From positions 2,480,001 through 2,544,000 of the forward strand of contig NZ_CP018335.1 in the NCBI RefSeq assembly GCF_001902295.1: a stretch of 64,000 bases of DNA, given 5' to 3'. This DNA comes from Clostridium kluyveri (GTDB lineage Bacteria > Bacillota > Clostridia > Clostridiales > Clostridiaceae). Both the position numbers and the translations under genes were made by a program. This document shows, one piece after another, positions 1-7,195 of the stretch; position 1 is the stretch's first letter; each line of letters opens with the position of its first letter. The notes below the pieces were generated by a model. It was not told the origin of the DNA and made no database searches. It worked only from the letters and a program-made list of their open reading frames with translations.

Positions 1-417
1 TGCAAGTGGAATTAATTTAGCCATTATTACATCTGTTTCATTTCTTCTGCATAGTTTGCCTTTTACTCTTGTTGCCTTCCAGTCACTAGATAACTTTTCT
101 CTCAATAATTCTCTCATCCTAAAAAATTCTTTCACTAAATCAAACTTAAATTTTACTACTTCAGGTGAATTTTTTAATAATGTCATGAGAAAAGTAGTTT
201 GTTGTTCATTCAAATATGCAATCTTTTCTTTTTGGCCACTTTCTAAAGGTCGCATTTGAAATGCGACCTTTCCAAACTCTTTTATAAGATTCATATATCT
301 ATAAATCATATCAAGTATACTTTTATGATTATTTTTCGTTTTAATTGCTATTAATTTGCTTTCTACATATAAATCCTCTATTCCATTAACTCTTTTTATT
401 ATTACTAATTTATCCAT
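1..417 (-). CDS. Rha-family phage regulatory protein, 3' end beyond window
   Basis: The frame opens with ATG at 417 behind a TAGGAGG site (428-434) and runs off the left edge, so the C-terminus is not visible. The N-terminus resembles the Rha/pRha fold of phage antirepressor-type regulators: a start like MDKLVIIKRVNGIEDLYV, a helix around NHKSILDMIYRYMNLIKEFG, then YLNEQQTTFLMTLLKNSPEV and VKFKFDLVKEFFRMRELL. A more typical Rha protein lies at 30471-31232, so the prophage may carry two. It sits after the terminator of the tail block and behind its own structured leader, which suggests independent expression. The tape-measure gene expected near here must lie to the left. Confidence 0.6.
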   Translation of the reverse strand, partial: MDKLVIIKRVNGIEDLYVESKLIAIKTKNNHKSILDMIYRYMNLIKEFGKVAFQMRPLESGQKEKIAYLNEQQTTFLMTLLKNSPEVVKFKFDLVKEFFRMRELLREKLSSDWKATRVKGKLCRRNETDVIMAKLIPLA

Positions 418-427
418 TTTGTATTTA

Positions 428-491
428 CCTCCTAATATAATTTATCTAGGAGCAGCCGGAACATACCCGGCTGTTACTCTCACCTAGGAGG
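428..491 (-). promoter_or_regulatory. Structured leader that can pair with the Rha ribosome binding site
   Basis: In the minus sense this leader has a perfect 7-bp hairpin, CAGCCGG with CCGGCTG (453-459 with 467-473), and two anti-SD segments. CCTCCTA at 485-491 and CTCCTA at 447-452 are both complementary to the TAGGAGG ribosome site at 428-434. Alternative pairing of the SD is therefore possible. This suggests translational control of the following Rha-like gene; no known riboswitch class was recognised. Confidence 0.4.
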
Positions 492-520
492 TTCAGCATG
501 TCTCACGACGTTCTTTTCCT

Positions 521-550
521 CAAAATAAAAAAACACCCTTTCGAGTGCTT
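521..550 (-). terminator. Intrinsic terminator of the tail-chaperone block
   Basis: In the minus direction, AAGCACTC-GAAA-GGGTGTTT forms an 8-bp stem with two wobble pairs and a GNRA-type loop, followed by a T-rich tail. It lies just downstream of the two micro-ORFs that end the block. Confidence 0.75.
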
Positions 551-558
551 ATTATTAT

Positions 559-597
559 CTATTTACCTTTTCCTTTACCGCCTTTACATTTCCCCAT
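559..597 (-). CDS. 12-residue Lys/Gly micropeptide, translationally coupled
   Basis: The frame reads MGKCKGGKGKGK. Its ATG overlaps the stop of the preceding 31-codon frame (TGATG), the usual arrangement for translational coupling. It is very basic with one cysteine, and the terminator follows at once. No family is recognised. It could be a chance frame, but the overlap and position favour real translation. Confidence 0.35.
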   Translation of the reverse strand: MGKCKGGKGKGK

Positions 598-692
598 CAC
601 TTGCTACCTTCATCTTTCTTCTTTCTATTTATCAAGCATAAAATTATTATAGTAACACATATTATTGCTGTTATTTGTACAGATATAGCCAT
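597..692 (-). CDS. 31-residue single-span membrane peptide
   Basis: It starts at ATG 692 behind an AGGAGGA site with a 6-nt spacer. The peptide has a polar start (MAISVQ), about 16 hydrophobic residues (ITAIICVTIIILCLI) and a charged tail NRKKKDEGSK, giving one membrane segment with a basic tail probably inside. It lies 11 nt after the 101-codon gene and overlaps the next micropeptide. The function is unknown; small membrane peptides near tail genes may be holin-like or accessory, but nothing here proves that. Confidence 0.5.
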   Translation of the reverse strand: MAISVQITAIICVTIIILCLINRKKKDEGSK

Positions 693-702
693 GTTATTCC
701 TC

Positions 703-1008
703 CTATTTAAAAGACTTATTAAAACTACATTTTATACTGAATGCATTCCTGTAAAATTGCTTCTTTATCTTTTCCTTTATTTCTTCCATACTGGTATTTA
801 TATTGCCATATTCGCCCATGTTTATTGTTATTGGTGTATATGGCCTTGCCATTGGTGCCATTAATGAGGCTGTAACTGGTACTGTATGATTAACGGAAGC
901 TTTCTCTGATATTTTCACAAATGCACAAGCTTCCATTCTTTTATCATTGCAATAATCTACATGAGGACACTTCTTACATTTCTCTGCTAATTTACTTATG
1001 CTCGCCAT
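703..1008 (-). CDS. Phage protein with N-terminal cysteine cluster, after the tail chaperones
   Basis: The start chosen is ATG 1008 (MASISKLAEKC), which has AAGGAGGG at the right distance; an upstream in-frame ATG at 1032 overlaps that SD and the preceding gene. The 101-residue product has CKKCPHVDYCNDKRMEAC near the start, a possible four-cysteine metal site, then a linker and a lysine-rich helix (SMEEIKEKIKKQF). Genes of this sort sit between tail chaperones and the tape measure in many Firmicutes siphophages. The function is unknown; a tail-assembly role is inferred from position. Confidence 0.55.
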   Translation of the reverse strand: MASISKLAEKCKKCPHVDYCNDKRMEACAFVKISEKASVNHTVPVTASLMAPMARPYTPITINMGEYGNINTSMEEIKEKIKKQFYRNAFSIKCSFNKSFK

Positions 1009-1022
1009 CAAACCATCCCTCC

Positions 1023-1244
1023 TTATAACCAACTAGGCACACCTTTTGCCCTGCGATATTCCTTCCCGTTTATTATTTTTACATTTGGATTATTTGTATT
1101 AAAAAACAAAAAATCCACTAATGTTTCAAAGTCTGTATCATCTATGTTATTTAAACACCAATTAAAAGTATCTACTAGCTTTTTATATATACTCATAAGT
1201 CCGTCATAATCGTTATCGGGTTCAGATTCTCCATCATCCCCCAT
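1023..1244 (-). CDS. Tail assembly chaperone, frameshift extension (GT-type C-terminal part)
   Basis: This 73-codon frame follows the first chaperone gene and has little upstream SD of its own. It is in the -1 frame with respect to a slippery A-AAA-AAC at 1250-1256. A -1 shift there skips the TAA at 1247-1249 and enters this frame through Leu-Asn-Met. The product would be a ~197-residue fusion, the equivalent of lambda gpGT. The segment is acidic at its start (MGDDGESEPDNDYD) and contains an aromatic helix. In tailed phages the short and fused forms are made at a fixed ratio and act on the tape measure during tail assembly. Confidence 0.75.
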   Translation of the reverse strand: MGDDGESEPDNDYDGLMSIYKKLVDTFNWCLNNIDDTDFETLVDFLFFNTNNPNVKIINGKEYRRAKGVPSWL

Positions 1245-1246
1245 AT

Positions 1247-1615
1247 TTAGTTTTTTGTTGCTTTCCTCACCACTCCCGTTACTCCATTGAGGATTTTGTT
1301 GACCTCTAAGTCTATTTCTTCCATTGTTAAATTATTTTCTAATTCATCTATAGTAAATTTACTTTCATAAACATCTATTATTAATTGTTCTTTGCGATCA
1401 TTTAATTCCTCTGTTGAAATAATTAATTCCCCTGCTGTATTTATTAATTCCTCGTCAGTCATATCATTTTCAACACCTTGAGCTTGTAACTTTGTCCCTT
1501 TTTGGGCAAGCTCTATAGCTTCTCTTTGGATTTTCAACGCTTCTCTGGTAATTCTAGCTGTAATTTTCCCGGTACTATATGTTTTATCTCCTAATTTAAG
1601 TTTTAAGACTTTCAT
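1247..1615 (-). CDS. Tail assembly chaperone (G-type, 122 aa)
   Basis: The short charged protein (MKVLKLKLGDKTYSTGKIT start) has long helices in its C-terminal half. It follows the major tail protein directly, the standard place for the lambda G-like tail chaperone. Its last codons, ACA AAA AAC TAA, contain a perfect X-XXY-YYZ slippery heptamer, so a fraction of ribosomes should continue in the -1 frame. Identification rests on size, position and slippery site rather than on a strong sequence motif. Confidence 0.75.
   Translation of the reverse strand: MKVLKLKLGDKTYSTGKITARITREALKIQREAIELAQKGTKLQAQGVENDMTDEELINTAGELIISTEELNDRKEQLIIDVYESKFTIDELENNLTMEEIDLEVNKILNGVTGVVRKATKN
1250..1256 (-). 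other. Programmed -1 ribosomal frameshift site A-AAA-AAC
   Basis: The minus-strand heptamer AAAAAAC lies exactly in phase (zero-frame codons AAA, AAC), one codon before the TAA of the upstream chaperone gene. The -1 frame stays open into the next gene and reaches its ATG six bases later. This is the conserved layout of tail-chaperone frameshifting. Confidence 0.8.
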
Positions 1616-1660
1616 ATTTTCCCCCTTTTATAAATTAAAAAGGTGGCATTTAAGCCACCA

Positions 1661-2560
1661 TTAAGCTGTTGCAAAATTTATCACTTGGTTTGATAAAGAT
1701 TGTCCATAGATATCTTTTATATTCGTTGCAATAACAGCGTATGCACTTGCAGCATCTAAATTTGAACTTGGATTTATTGTTAATACTTTTCCTGCTGTAT
1801 CGAAACTATTTGCAGTAGTTACAGGCGTAAAGTCTGATTTAACCATAGTTACATTATAGGATGCTATCTTATTATTGAATGTAAGCACAACATTTGCATC
1901 AACTGCCACAGACGTTGCGTTATCATCTGGAACACTGGATATAGTCAATGTACTTGGTGCTGTAGTTGTATCTGGCGTTTGCACTTGTGTAAACCATCCA
2001 GCAGGATTGAATGCGCTGTCGGTAGTTTCTCCTATGATCCTCTTTAAGGATTTTTCAACTCCATCAATTAACCACTGATATGTTGTAGTTACTGCTGTAA
2101 ATGTCATTTGATATGTCCTTATATCAACATCATTGCTCTTTGTAGCACCTTCTTCATTTCCGCCACTAAACTTTCCTTTCAAATACCAATAATGTCTAGC
2201 ATCAGTTTTCCCTTTGTTAAAAATAAATCCCAATGCTACATCTGGTGGATCTGGTTCACCACTATCATACATCCTTCCAGTTGATGCATCATAATGTTTT
2301 CCAAGCAGTATAGCCGCATCTTCGATAGGTACACCGGAAACCGTAATTGTAACTGTTGTGGCACCTTCTGTTATATAAGTATCTGCAGGTTTATTGTCAT
2401 AATACGTAGGTGTATTAGATAAATCCGGCTCATTCGTTATCTCTGCTGCTGGAGCTAGATATTTTGGTGCGTCGGCTGAATAAGCTTCTTCCGTATCTGC
2501 TGTAATTATGGCATAATGTAAGTCTTTTACACCTACAAATTCACCATATTTTTTATCCAT
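1661..2560 (-). CDS. Major tail (tube) protein with C-terminal Ig-like domain
   Basis: Residues 1 to about 195 resemble the phi13-type major tail protein family: MDKKYGEFVGVKDLHYAI start, DTYITEGATTVTITVSGVPIED, and ARHYWYLKGKFSGGNEEG, where the tube family commonly compares wild-type phage cargo. A Pro/Thr-rich hinge (TPDTTTAPST) then leads into an Ig-like domain of Big_5/SbsA type (VPDDNATSVAVDANVVLTFN through AYAVIATNIKDIYG). Such add-on domains decorate the outside of the tail tube and may bind cell-surface sugars. It lies upstream of the chaperones and downstream of the tail-completion gene. Confidence 0.85.
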   Translation of the reverse strand: MDKKYGEFVGVKDLHYAIITADTEEAYSADAPKYLAPAAEITNEPDLSNTPTYYDNKPADTYITEGATTVTITVSGVPIEDAAILLGKHYDASTGRMYDSGEPDPPDVALGFIFNKGKTDARHYWYLKGKFSGGNEEGATKSNDVDIRTYQMTFTAVTTTYQWLIDGVEKSLKRIIGETTDSAFNPAGWFTQVQTPDTTTAPSTLTISSVPDDNATSVAVDANVVLTFNNKIASYNVTMVKSDFTPVTTANSFDTAGKVLTINPSSNLDAASAYAVIATNIKDIYGQSLSNQVINFATA

Positions 2561-2610
2561 ATAAATTCCTCCTTATTTTTACAAAATAAAAAAGCACCTT
2601 TCAAGATGCT

Positions 2611-2967
2611 TTAATCTTCTATTAGATAGTACCTATAGTCACAGCTATAGCAATAATGCCCCGTATCAGGATTAAAAGGTAGATCACGTCCGCCTAATCT
2701 CGTAAAGCCTGCCGGGAGCATTACAGATTTAAATAAATTATCTCCACTCTGTTTTATACTTGGTTTTTTACTATATATATTTACTTGTATCCTTGGTTCT
2801 TGGCTTGCCAACATATTGTCATATGCGCTACTAGTAGGATTATCCACTATGAAATAAGTAATATAAGTTTCTGGTAATGTGCTTGTATCTATATATGTCC
2901 CCTGTTCTTTCACAGGGTAGCCTAATTGGATTAAGGTATTATAAACTAAAGAATATATGTTATCCAT
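2611..2967 (-). CDS. Tail completion/terminator protein
   Basis: The start is placed at ATG 2967 (MDNIYSLVYNTLIQLG), which overlaps the end of the gp10-like gene by eight bases; a GTG at 2979 is the alternative. Features typical of this small tail-terminator group are YPVKEQGTYIDTSTLPETY, a conserved LPAGFTRLGGRDLPFNPDTG and a Tyr-rich end (HYCYSCDYRYYLIED). The protein caps the tail tube and contributes to the head-tail joint. Position between the gp10-like and major tail genes matches HK97-type order. Confidence 0.7.
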   Translation of the reverse strand: MDNIYSLVYNTLIQLGYPVKEQGTYIDTSTLPETYITYFIVDNPTSSAYDNMLASQEPRIQVNIYSKKPSIKQSGDNLFKSVMLPAGFTRLGGRDLPFNPDTGHYCYSCDYRYYLIED

Positions 2968-3424
2968 CAGTAGGCACACCCCATTTTTTTAATACAAGCT
3001 TCTGTATTTGTTTAACTCTCTTTTTATTGTTATCAAAAGCCGGTCTAATAAAAGGGTCCGGAAATCCGGCAGAGTGACCGTCACCATACTCTTGAAATAC
3101 CGCATGTCGGGCATTTGGATTTTTCTTCATATCTATACCAACAAATGACGATATTGTATTCCCACTTTTTGTGGCTGGTGTTGCTTCTATGGCATCATAT
3201 ACGGTTCTTTTGTCCATATGTCTGGCTGCTCCTTCTTGCATATCTTCTAAAATTGGATCAACAGATTCATTTACAGCTTCTATCACAGCATCATCAACAT
3301 TTTTTCCTAACGCTTCAATAGCTTTTAAATATTCGTCTATACCACTAACTTGAAAGCCTTTCCCTAAAGCAGTTTTACCATAGCTTTTATAACCGCCTCT
3401 TTGTGACCAAGTTTTTTTAGTCAT
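2960..3424 (-). CDS. HK97 gp10-like head-tail/tail completion protein
   Basis: The 154-residue protein has the gp10 family pattern: FQVSGIDEYLKAIEALGKNV, a long amphipathic helix, then GIDMKKNPNARHAVFQEYGD and a conserved GFPDPFIRPAFDNNK segment. Its ATG shares one base with the TAA of the preceding gene (TAATG), implying coupling. It belongs to the connector genes that fit the tail to the head. Confidence 0.82.
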   Translation of the reverse strand: MTKKTWSQRGGYKSYGKTALGKGFQVSGIDEYLKAIEALGKNVDDAVIEAVNESVDPILEDMQEGAARHMDKRTVYDAIEATPATKSGNTISSFVGIDMKKNPNARHAVFQEYGDGHSAGFPDPFIRPAFDNNKKRVKQIQKLVLKKWGVPTDG

Positions 3425-3765
3425 TACGAAATCACCGTCCTTTTAACTCGAACCTGCATATACATACGCCTTTGCTCTATATCCTCTACATTCTCTACCT
3501 CATAAGCTTTATCTGTATTATTGTCTAATAATATTACATCTTTTTCACTTAAGCCTGGATCATACCACATTGTCAAAGTGGCAGTATCTAATATTGTAAC
3601 TACTCCAGCATTCGCATTGTCAGTACCACCCATACCCTTCCAATTGCAAAATCCTAATTCTGGATCACCATAGCTTACTTCTATAGCTCCATTTACATCT
3701 GTTTCAATCCTATGCTTTATTCCTATGGCTGTACTGAATTGCTGTATTCCACTTGGCCTCCACAT
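3424..3765 (-). CDS. Head-tail joining (head closure) protein
   Basis: The product is 113 residues, mostly beta. The ending (YEVENVEDIEQRRMYMQVRVKRTVI) resembles the SPP1 gp16/head-closure family, in which a small barrel seals the portal after packaging. It follows the gp6-like adaptor and overlaps the gp10-like gene by one base. It starts at the first in-frame ATG (MWRPSGIQQF). Confidence 0.65.
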   Translation of the reverse strand: MWRPSGIQQFSTAIGIKHRIETDVNGAIEVSYGDPELGFCNWKGMGGTDNANAGVVTILDTATLTMWYDPGLSEKDVILLDNNTDKAYEVENVEDIEQRRMYMQVRVKRTVIS

Positions 3766-3766
3766 A

Positions 3767-4054
3767 TCAAGTCACCTCCTGGGTATCGGGTATGCTGACT
3801 ACATAAAGTTGTTCCATCAATATACCAAAAGCAGGAGAAAAACTTATATCGCCACTTGTTAAATTCCACAAATCAGTTACTCCAACGGTTAAAGTTGCAA
3901 TTCCTAAATCAGTTTCAATTTGTTCTTGAGTTATCCCCGCATTTAGCATATATTGTTTTACCGCTATCGTTTTCCCTTGTAAAGTATTATCATTAAAAGT
4001 TCCGGTAATTGTTAATCCTTGCTTTACCTTTTCTAATAATTCTGTATCTTCCAT
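3767..4054 (-). CDS. gp6-like head-tail connector
   Basis: The small helical protein (MEDTELLEKVKQGLTITGTF) is in the place of the HK97 gp6 adaptor. The pattern of an N-terminal helix bundle and DLWN near the middle fits the gp6-like family. ATG 4054 is preferred; a GTG at 4072 in the same frame overlaps the preceding gene. It would form a ring under the portal. Confidence 0.62.
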   Translation of the reverse strand: MEDTELLEKVKQGLTITGTFNDNTLQGKTIAVKQYMLNAGITQEQIETDLGIATLTVGVTDLWNLTSGDISFSPAFGILMEQLYVVSIPDTQEVT

Positions 4055-4064
4055 AAATACACCA

Positions 4065-4670
4065 TCACACAATCAAATAAGCATCTACTACTTTACTATT
4101 CAAGCTACTATTTAAATCTATAGTATTTCCTTCTAAATTGGCACTATCTATAGTTACGACGGGTGCTGTAGATTCTTTTGTATTATCCAAATAGGAAGCC
4201 AATACGGTATTATGTGCCAATTTATAGGGCAAGCCTAGCTTTTCCCCAAATCCTATGGCCGTTGTAGCTCCTGTTCCATCATGGGCAGGAATGGTTATCT
4301 TGGTAATTGTCTTAAAAGCCTTGCTACCCGTTACAGTTCCAGCAGTGTCTACAGTAAAAGCCGGTAATGTTTCAGTTATTGTTTCCCCTGCATAATTAGT
4401 TCCTTCAATAACTACTTGTATTGCCTTTATATCTGTTGCTGTTCCCCCTGCTGTGGCTGTGATATTCCTCGGTACACTTGGCTGAGTTATTCCTGTAGTA
4501 ACTACAGATGGGCTTGCAGTGCTTGTTACTGCTGCATGAATACCCGTTGTACTCGCTACCGTTGCTTTTGTTGCACTCACTTTAAAATGTGCTATATATG
4601 ACCTTTCTGCTTTTTTCCCTTGCACATCAGAGGGGATATATTTATCAAACTTAGGATAAAATCTGCTCAT
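4065..4670 (-). CDS. Capsid-adjacent structural protein, possible head decoration
   Basis: The 201-residue protein sits directly after the major capsid gene. It is Thr/Ala/Val rich with a beta-type segment of alternating pattern: SVPRNITATAGGTATDIK, GTNYAGETITETLPAF, GSKAFKTITKITIPAHDGT, GFGEKLGLPYKL. Similar segments are common in capsid-neighbouring proteins of Firmicutes phages. A decoration or head-fibre role is inferred; the sequence does not show it directly. Confidence 0.55.
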   Translation of the reverse strand: MSRFYPKFDKYIPSDVQGKKAERSYIAHFKVSATKATVASTTGIHAAVTSTASPSVVTTGITQPSVPRNITATAGGTATDIKAIQVVIEGTNYAGETITETLPAFTVDTAGTVTGSKAFKTITKITIPAHDGTGATTAIGFGEKLGLPYKLAHNTVLASYLDNTKESTAPVVTIDSANLEGNTIDLNSSLNSKVVDAYLIV

Positions 4671-4724
4671 TCAAATACCTCCATTCATTTTTAAATAGAA
4701 AAAAGAAGGCTTGTCGACCTTCTT

Positions 4725-5969
4725 TTATGCTTCTTCATAACTCCAATATGTGAATGTATCTTTTGCAAATAACGATTTGCCACCACTATAAATTTTCCCT
4801 CTCCAAACTGTCTTATCTGCACTAAACTTTTCAGATGTATTAGACTCAATAACAAATGATCCAGATTCATTTACAACAAAGGTTGTTAAATCTCCATAAA
4901 GTATGGAATCTGTATCGGGCATTTGTGAAGTAAATATTACTGGTTGCCCTGCTATTAAATAAGGGCTTGCAGCTCCAAAATTATCTTGTCCAGGTTGGCC
5001 TTGTACTGGTGCTACTGTAACAAGTGGTTTTCCTGCTGCATCTGTAAGAGCAAAGAATTTCTTAAAGAATGTACTGCGTTTCATAACCCATGTTGCATTG
5101 TCACCATATGGGCTTTCGACTTCTGCACATATATTTGCAATTTGCTGCCAATCCATAGTAGAATAAGTTTTTGCTGCGGAAGGTGCTGTTTTTAATGCTG
5201 TTATAATACCCTCAAAAGTAGAAGTTGAAAGGGAACCACTCAAAACATAATTTTCAAGTAATATCCCAATATATTTTCCTATTTCATTACTTAAGTATTG
5301 TTCAAAAGCTGGAATACTATTTCTAAGCAATACATTCTTAACCTCTATAGTTGCCACTACCGCCATTTGTGAAATTTTAACTTCTGTAAATGTGAAATTA
5401 AGAGAAGTTGTACCATCTGCATTATCTGTTGGTGTTCCTGCTGTACCTATAGGTAATGCTACATCTCCGGTAAATCCATATTTGGTTATAGAAGAATATA
5501 ATTTACCATATTGTTTAATAACATAATAAACATTATTAAGCGTTGTTTGTGGTACTAAGTATTCACCACCAGATGTCACAGCCCCGCCATTTACATCAGT
5601 AATTGCTCTTTTACCAAAAGACATTATTTCTGCATCTGCTTCAGCGACTTTGTTATTTAAGAAGCTTCTGTAAAAAGCATCTCTATACTTTGCACTGGAC
5701 CTATAATTTTCTGCTGTTATTTCTTTTCCATTAATATCTTTTATCATATTAAACACATCCCTCTTTTCTGGCACATCAGCATCTTTTAATTGTTCTCCAA
5801 TTATATCCAATCTTTCAGATACGGTCCTTAGATTTTCAGTTACACCATTTAAATCTTCGACCGACATATCTCTATGGTTCTTGCACTTTTCTTTAAGTTC
5901 AGATCTTTTTGTTTCAAGCTCTGTTTGCTCTCTTTTTAATTCTGCTATTTCTTTTTGAGTTAATTTCAT
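4725..5969 (-). CDS. Major capsid protein, HK97 fold
   Basis: The 414-residue protein has an N-terminal charged coiled coil of about 100 residues (KREQTELETKRSELKEKCKN), the delta-domain scaffold normally removed by the prohead protease. The shell domain starts near VNGGAVTSGGEYLVPQTTLN and ends with the family signature around KTVWRGKIYSGG. The protease gene lies just upstream and the start (MKLTQKEIAEL) follows a good SD. Length and order match HK97-type phages. Confidence 0.9.
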   Translation of the reverse strand: MKLTQKEIAELKREQTELETKRSELKEKCKNHRDMSVEDLNGVTENLRTVSERLDIIGEQLKDADVPEKRDVFNMIKDINGKEITAENYRSSAKYRDAFYRSFLNNKVAEADAEIMSFGKRAITDVNGGAVTSGGEYLVPQTTLNNVYYVIKQYGKLYSSITKYGFTGDVALPIGTAGTPTDNADGTTSLNFTFTEVKISQMAVVATIEVKNVLLRNSIPAFEQYLSNEIGKYIGILLENYVLSGSLSTSTFEGIITALKTAPSAAKTYSTMDWQQIANICAEVESPYGDNATWVMKRSTFFKKFFALTDAAGKPLVTVAPVQGQPGQDNFGAASPYLIAGQPVIFTSQMPDTDSILYGDLTTFVVNESGSFVIESNTSEKFSADKTVWRGKIYSGGKSLFAKDTFTYWSYEEA

Positions 5970-5983
5970 TTTTATATTCCTCC

Positions 5984-6670
5984 TTATAATTGACTTATTA
6001 GATTCATTAATGCTTGTTTAGTCGCTTCTGTATCTAAACTCTCGTTCACATTTTCTTGTACATCTTCTGGGGTTGGGTCTGGCGGTATTTCTTCCTCTGG
6101 TGTCGATATTGGACTCGGAGTACTTCCATCTGCTGTAATAACAACCGTTTCTTCATAAGCCGGAAATGTTACTATGCTTACTTCATAAACTGCATTTATC
6201 TTAGTAACAACATCGATTTTATTAGACCAATCTGTAGCCACCATAGCCTGGTTATCAAACCAGAAACTCATACCGTCCACCAATTCACGCTGTACTCTAT
6301 CATAAACATAATCATCCAACCAAGTATTGCCTAGTGTTACGCTTACAAATAATCCAATATCGTCAATAGAAACTTCCATATTCTTTCCTGATTTACCTAA
6401 AACCATTGAAGTATCATGGTTAAAAAGTATTACTAAATTTGAAAAATCTACTGTTGCCAATGCGTTTTTATCTATCTTTTCTAACCATTTACTACCTAAA
6501 TATGGATGCCCATATACATCAAATAAAACCGGATATCCTTTTAAAATTCTTACCTGTTGCCCATTTATTTCCTCTGTTACTGCTCTAAATTTAGATTTTG
6601 TATTCTCAAAATTGACTCTTCTTTTATTTTGTTGTAATAACGGTGATCTTTTTTCTTTATTTTCATCCAA
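5984..6670 (-). CDS. Prohead maturation protease (HK97 family)
   Basis: This serine protease cuts the capsid delta domain. The catalytic His is probably in VILFNHDTSMVLGKS and the Ser in ELVDGMSFWFD; the following VSIVTFPAYEETVV is the family's C-terminal strand. About 185 residues form the protease domain, followed by a Pro/Glu-rich tail. It lies between portal and capsid, with a homing-type HNH pseudogene intruding on the portal side. Confidence 0.85.
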   Translation of the reverse strand: MDENKEKRSPLLQQNKRRVNFENTKSKFRAVTEEINGQQVRILKGYPVLFDVYGHPYLGSKWLEKIDKNALATVDFSNLVILFNHDTSMVLGKSGKNMEVSIDDIGLFVSVTLGNTWLDDYVYDRVQRELVDGMSFWFDNQAMVATDWSNKIDVVTKINAVYEVSIVTFPAYEETVVITADGSTPSPISTPEEEIPPDPTPEDVQENVNESLDTEATKQALMNLISQL

Positions 6671-6691
6671 AATTCTATACCTCCTTACTTT

Positions 6692-7183
6692 TTAATATTG
6701 AATTACATTTAATTTTGCAAATTCTTTGAAATAAAAAAGAGCCTTTTCGCTATAAGCTCTTGCAGCATCTTCTTCATTCTCAAAAGTGCCTATCAATATT
6801 CTTTTACCATCTACTTGGATTCTCGCTTTCCATCTTTTAAATTGCGAGTTCCAATAAACGCCTTTATATTTTGAAGTTTTCAAGACTTTATATCGCCTAT
6901 TGAATGAATTTTGTTGACTCGTAACTATTCTAAGGTTTGATTTGCAATTATTTAATCCATTGCCGTCAATATGATCTATTATTTGTTTTGGTTTAGCATT
7001 CATTAAAACTCTATGCATATGTGCCGCGGTACGTTTACCATTTTCATTTTTGATATTGCATCTAACATAATAAGTATTACCATCTTTAAGTGCGTACCAT
7101 TTTCCAAAATTAGAAATCGAATAATTATAATCTTCATCATCAATGTTAGTCTCAAGTCCATTCTATAATTTTATTTTTCTCAT
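6692..7183 (-). pseudogene. HNH homing endonuclease with AP2 domain, amber codon at position 7
   Basis: Reading from ATG 7183 gives MRKIKL, then TAG (7163-7165), then an uninterrupted frame with NIDDEDYNYSISNFGKWYAL, the usual N-terminus of phage AP2-HNH endonucleases. The HNH core follows (MHRVLMN, IIDHIDGNGLNNCKSNLRIV) and then an AP2 DNA-binding domain (KYKGVYWNSQFKRWKARIQV, GTFENEEDAARAY). Translation from the internal ATG at 7018 would lose about 55 residues. The gene sits between portal and protease, a typical free-standing homing endonuclease insertion. It is probably inactive unless the amber codon is read through. Confidence 0.8.
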
Positions 7184-7195
7184 ATCATCCCTTCT

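Noticed and set aside
446..491. HEARO/IscB-type guide RNA or CRISPR-like repeat
   Set aside because: There is no repeat array and no adjacent nuclease gene; the element is a short hairpin leader.
498..641. Plus-strand ORF starting ATG 498 behind TAGGAGG with a hydrophobic tail
   Set aside because: The SD comes from the palindromic cctagg element of the minus-strand leader, and the frame is the shadow of the two micro-ORFs on the other strand.
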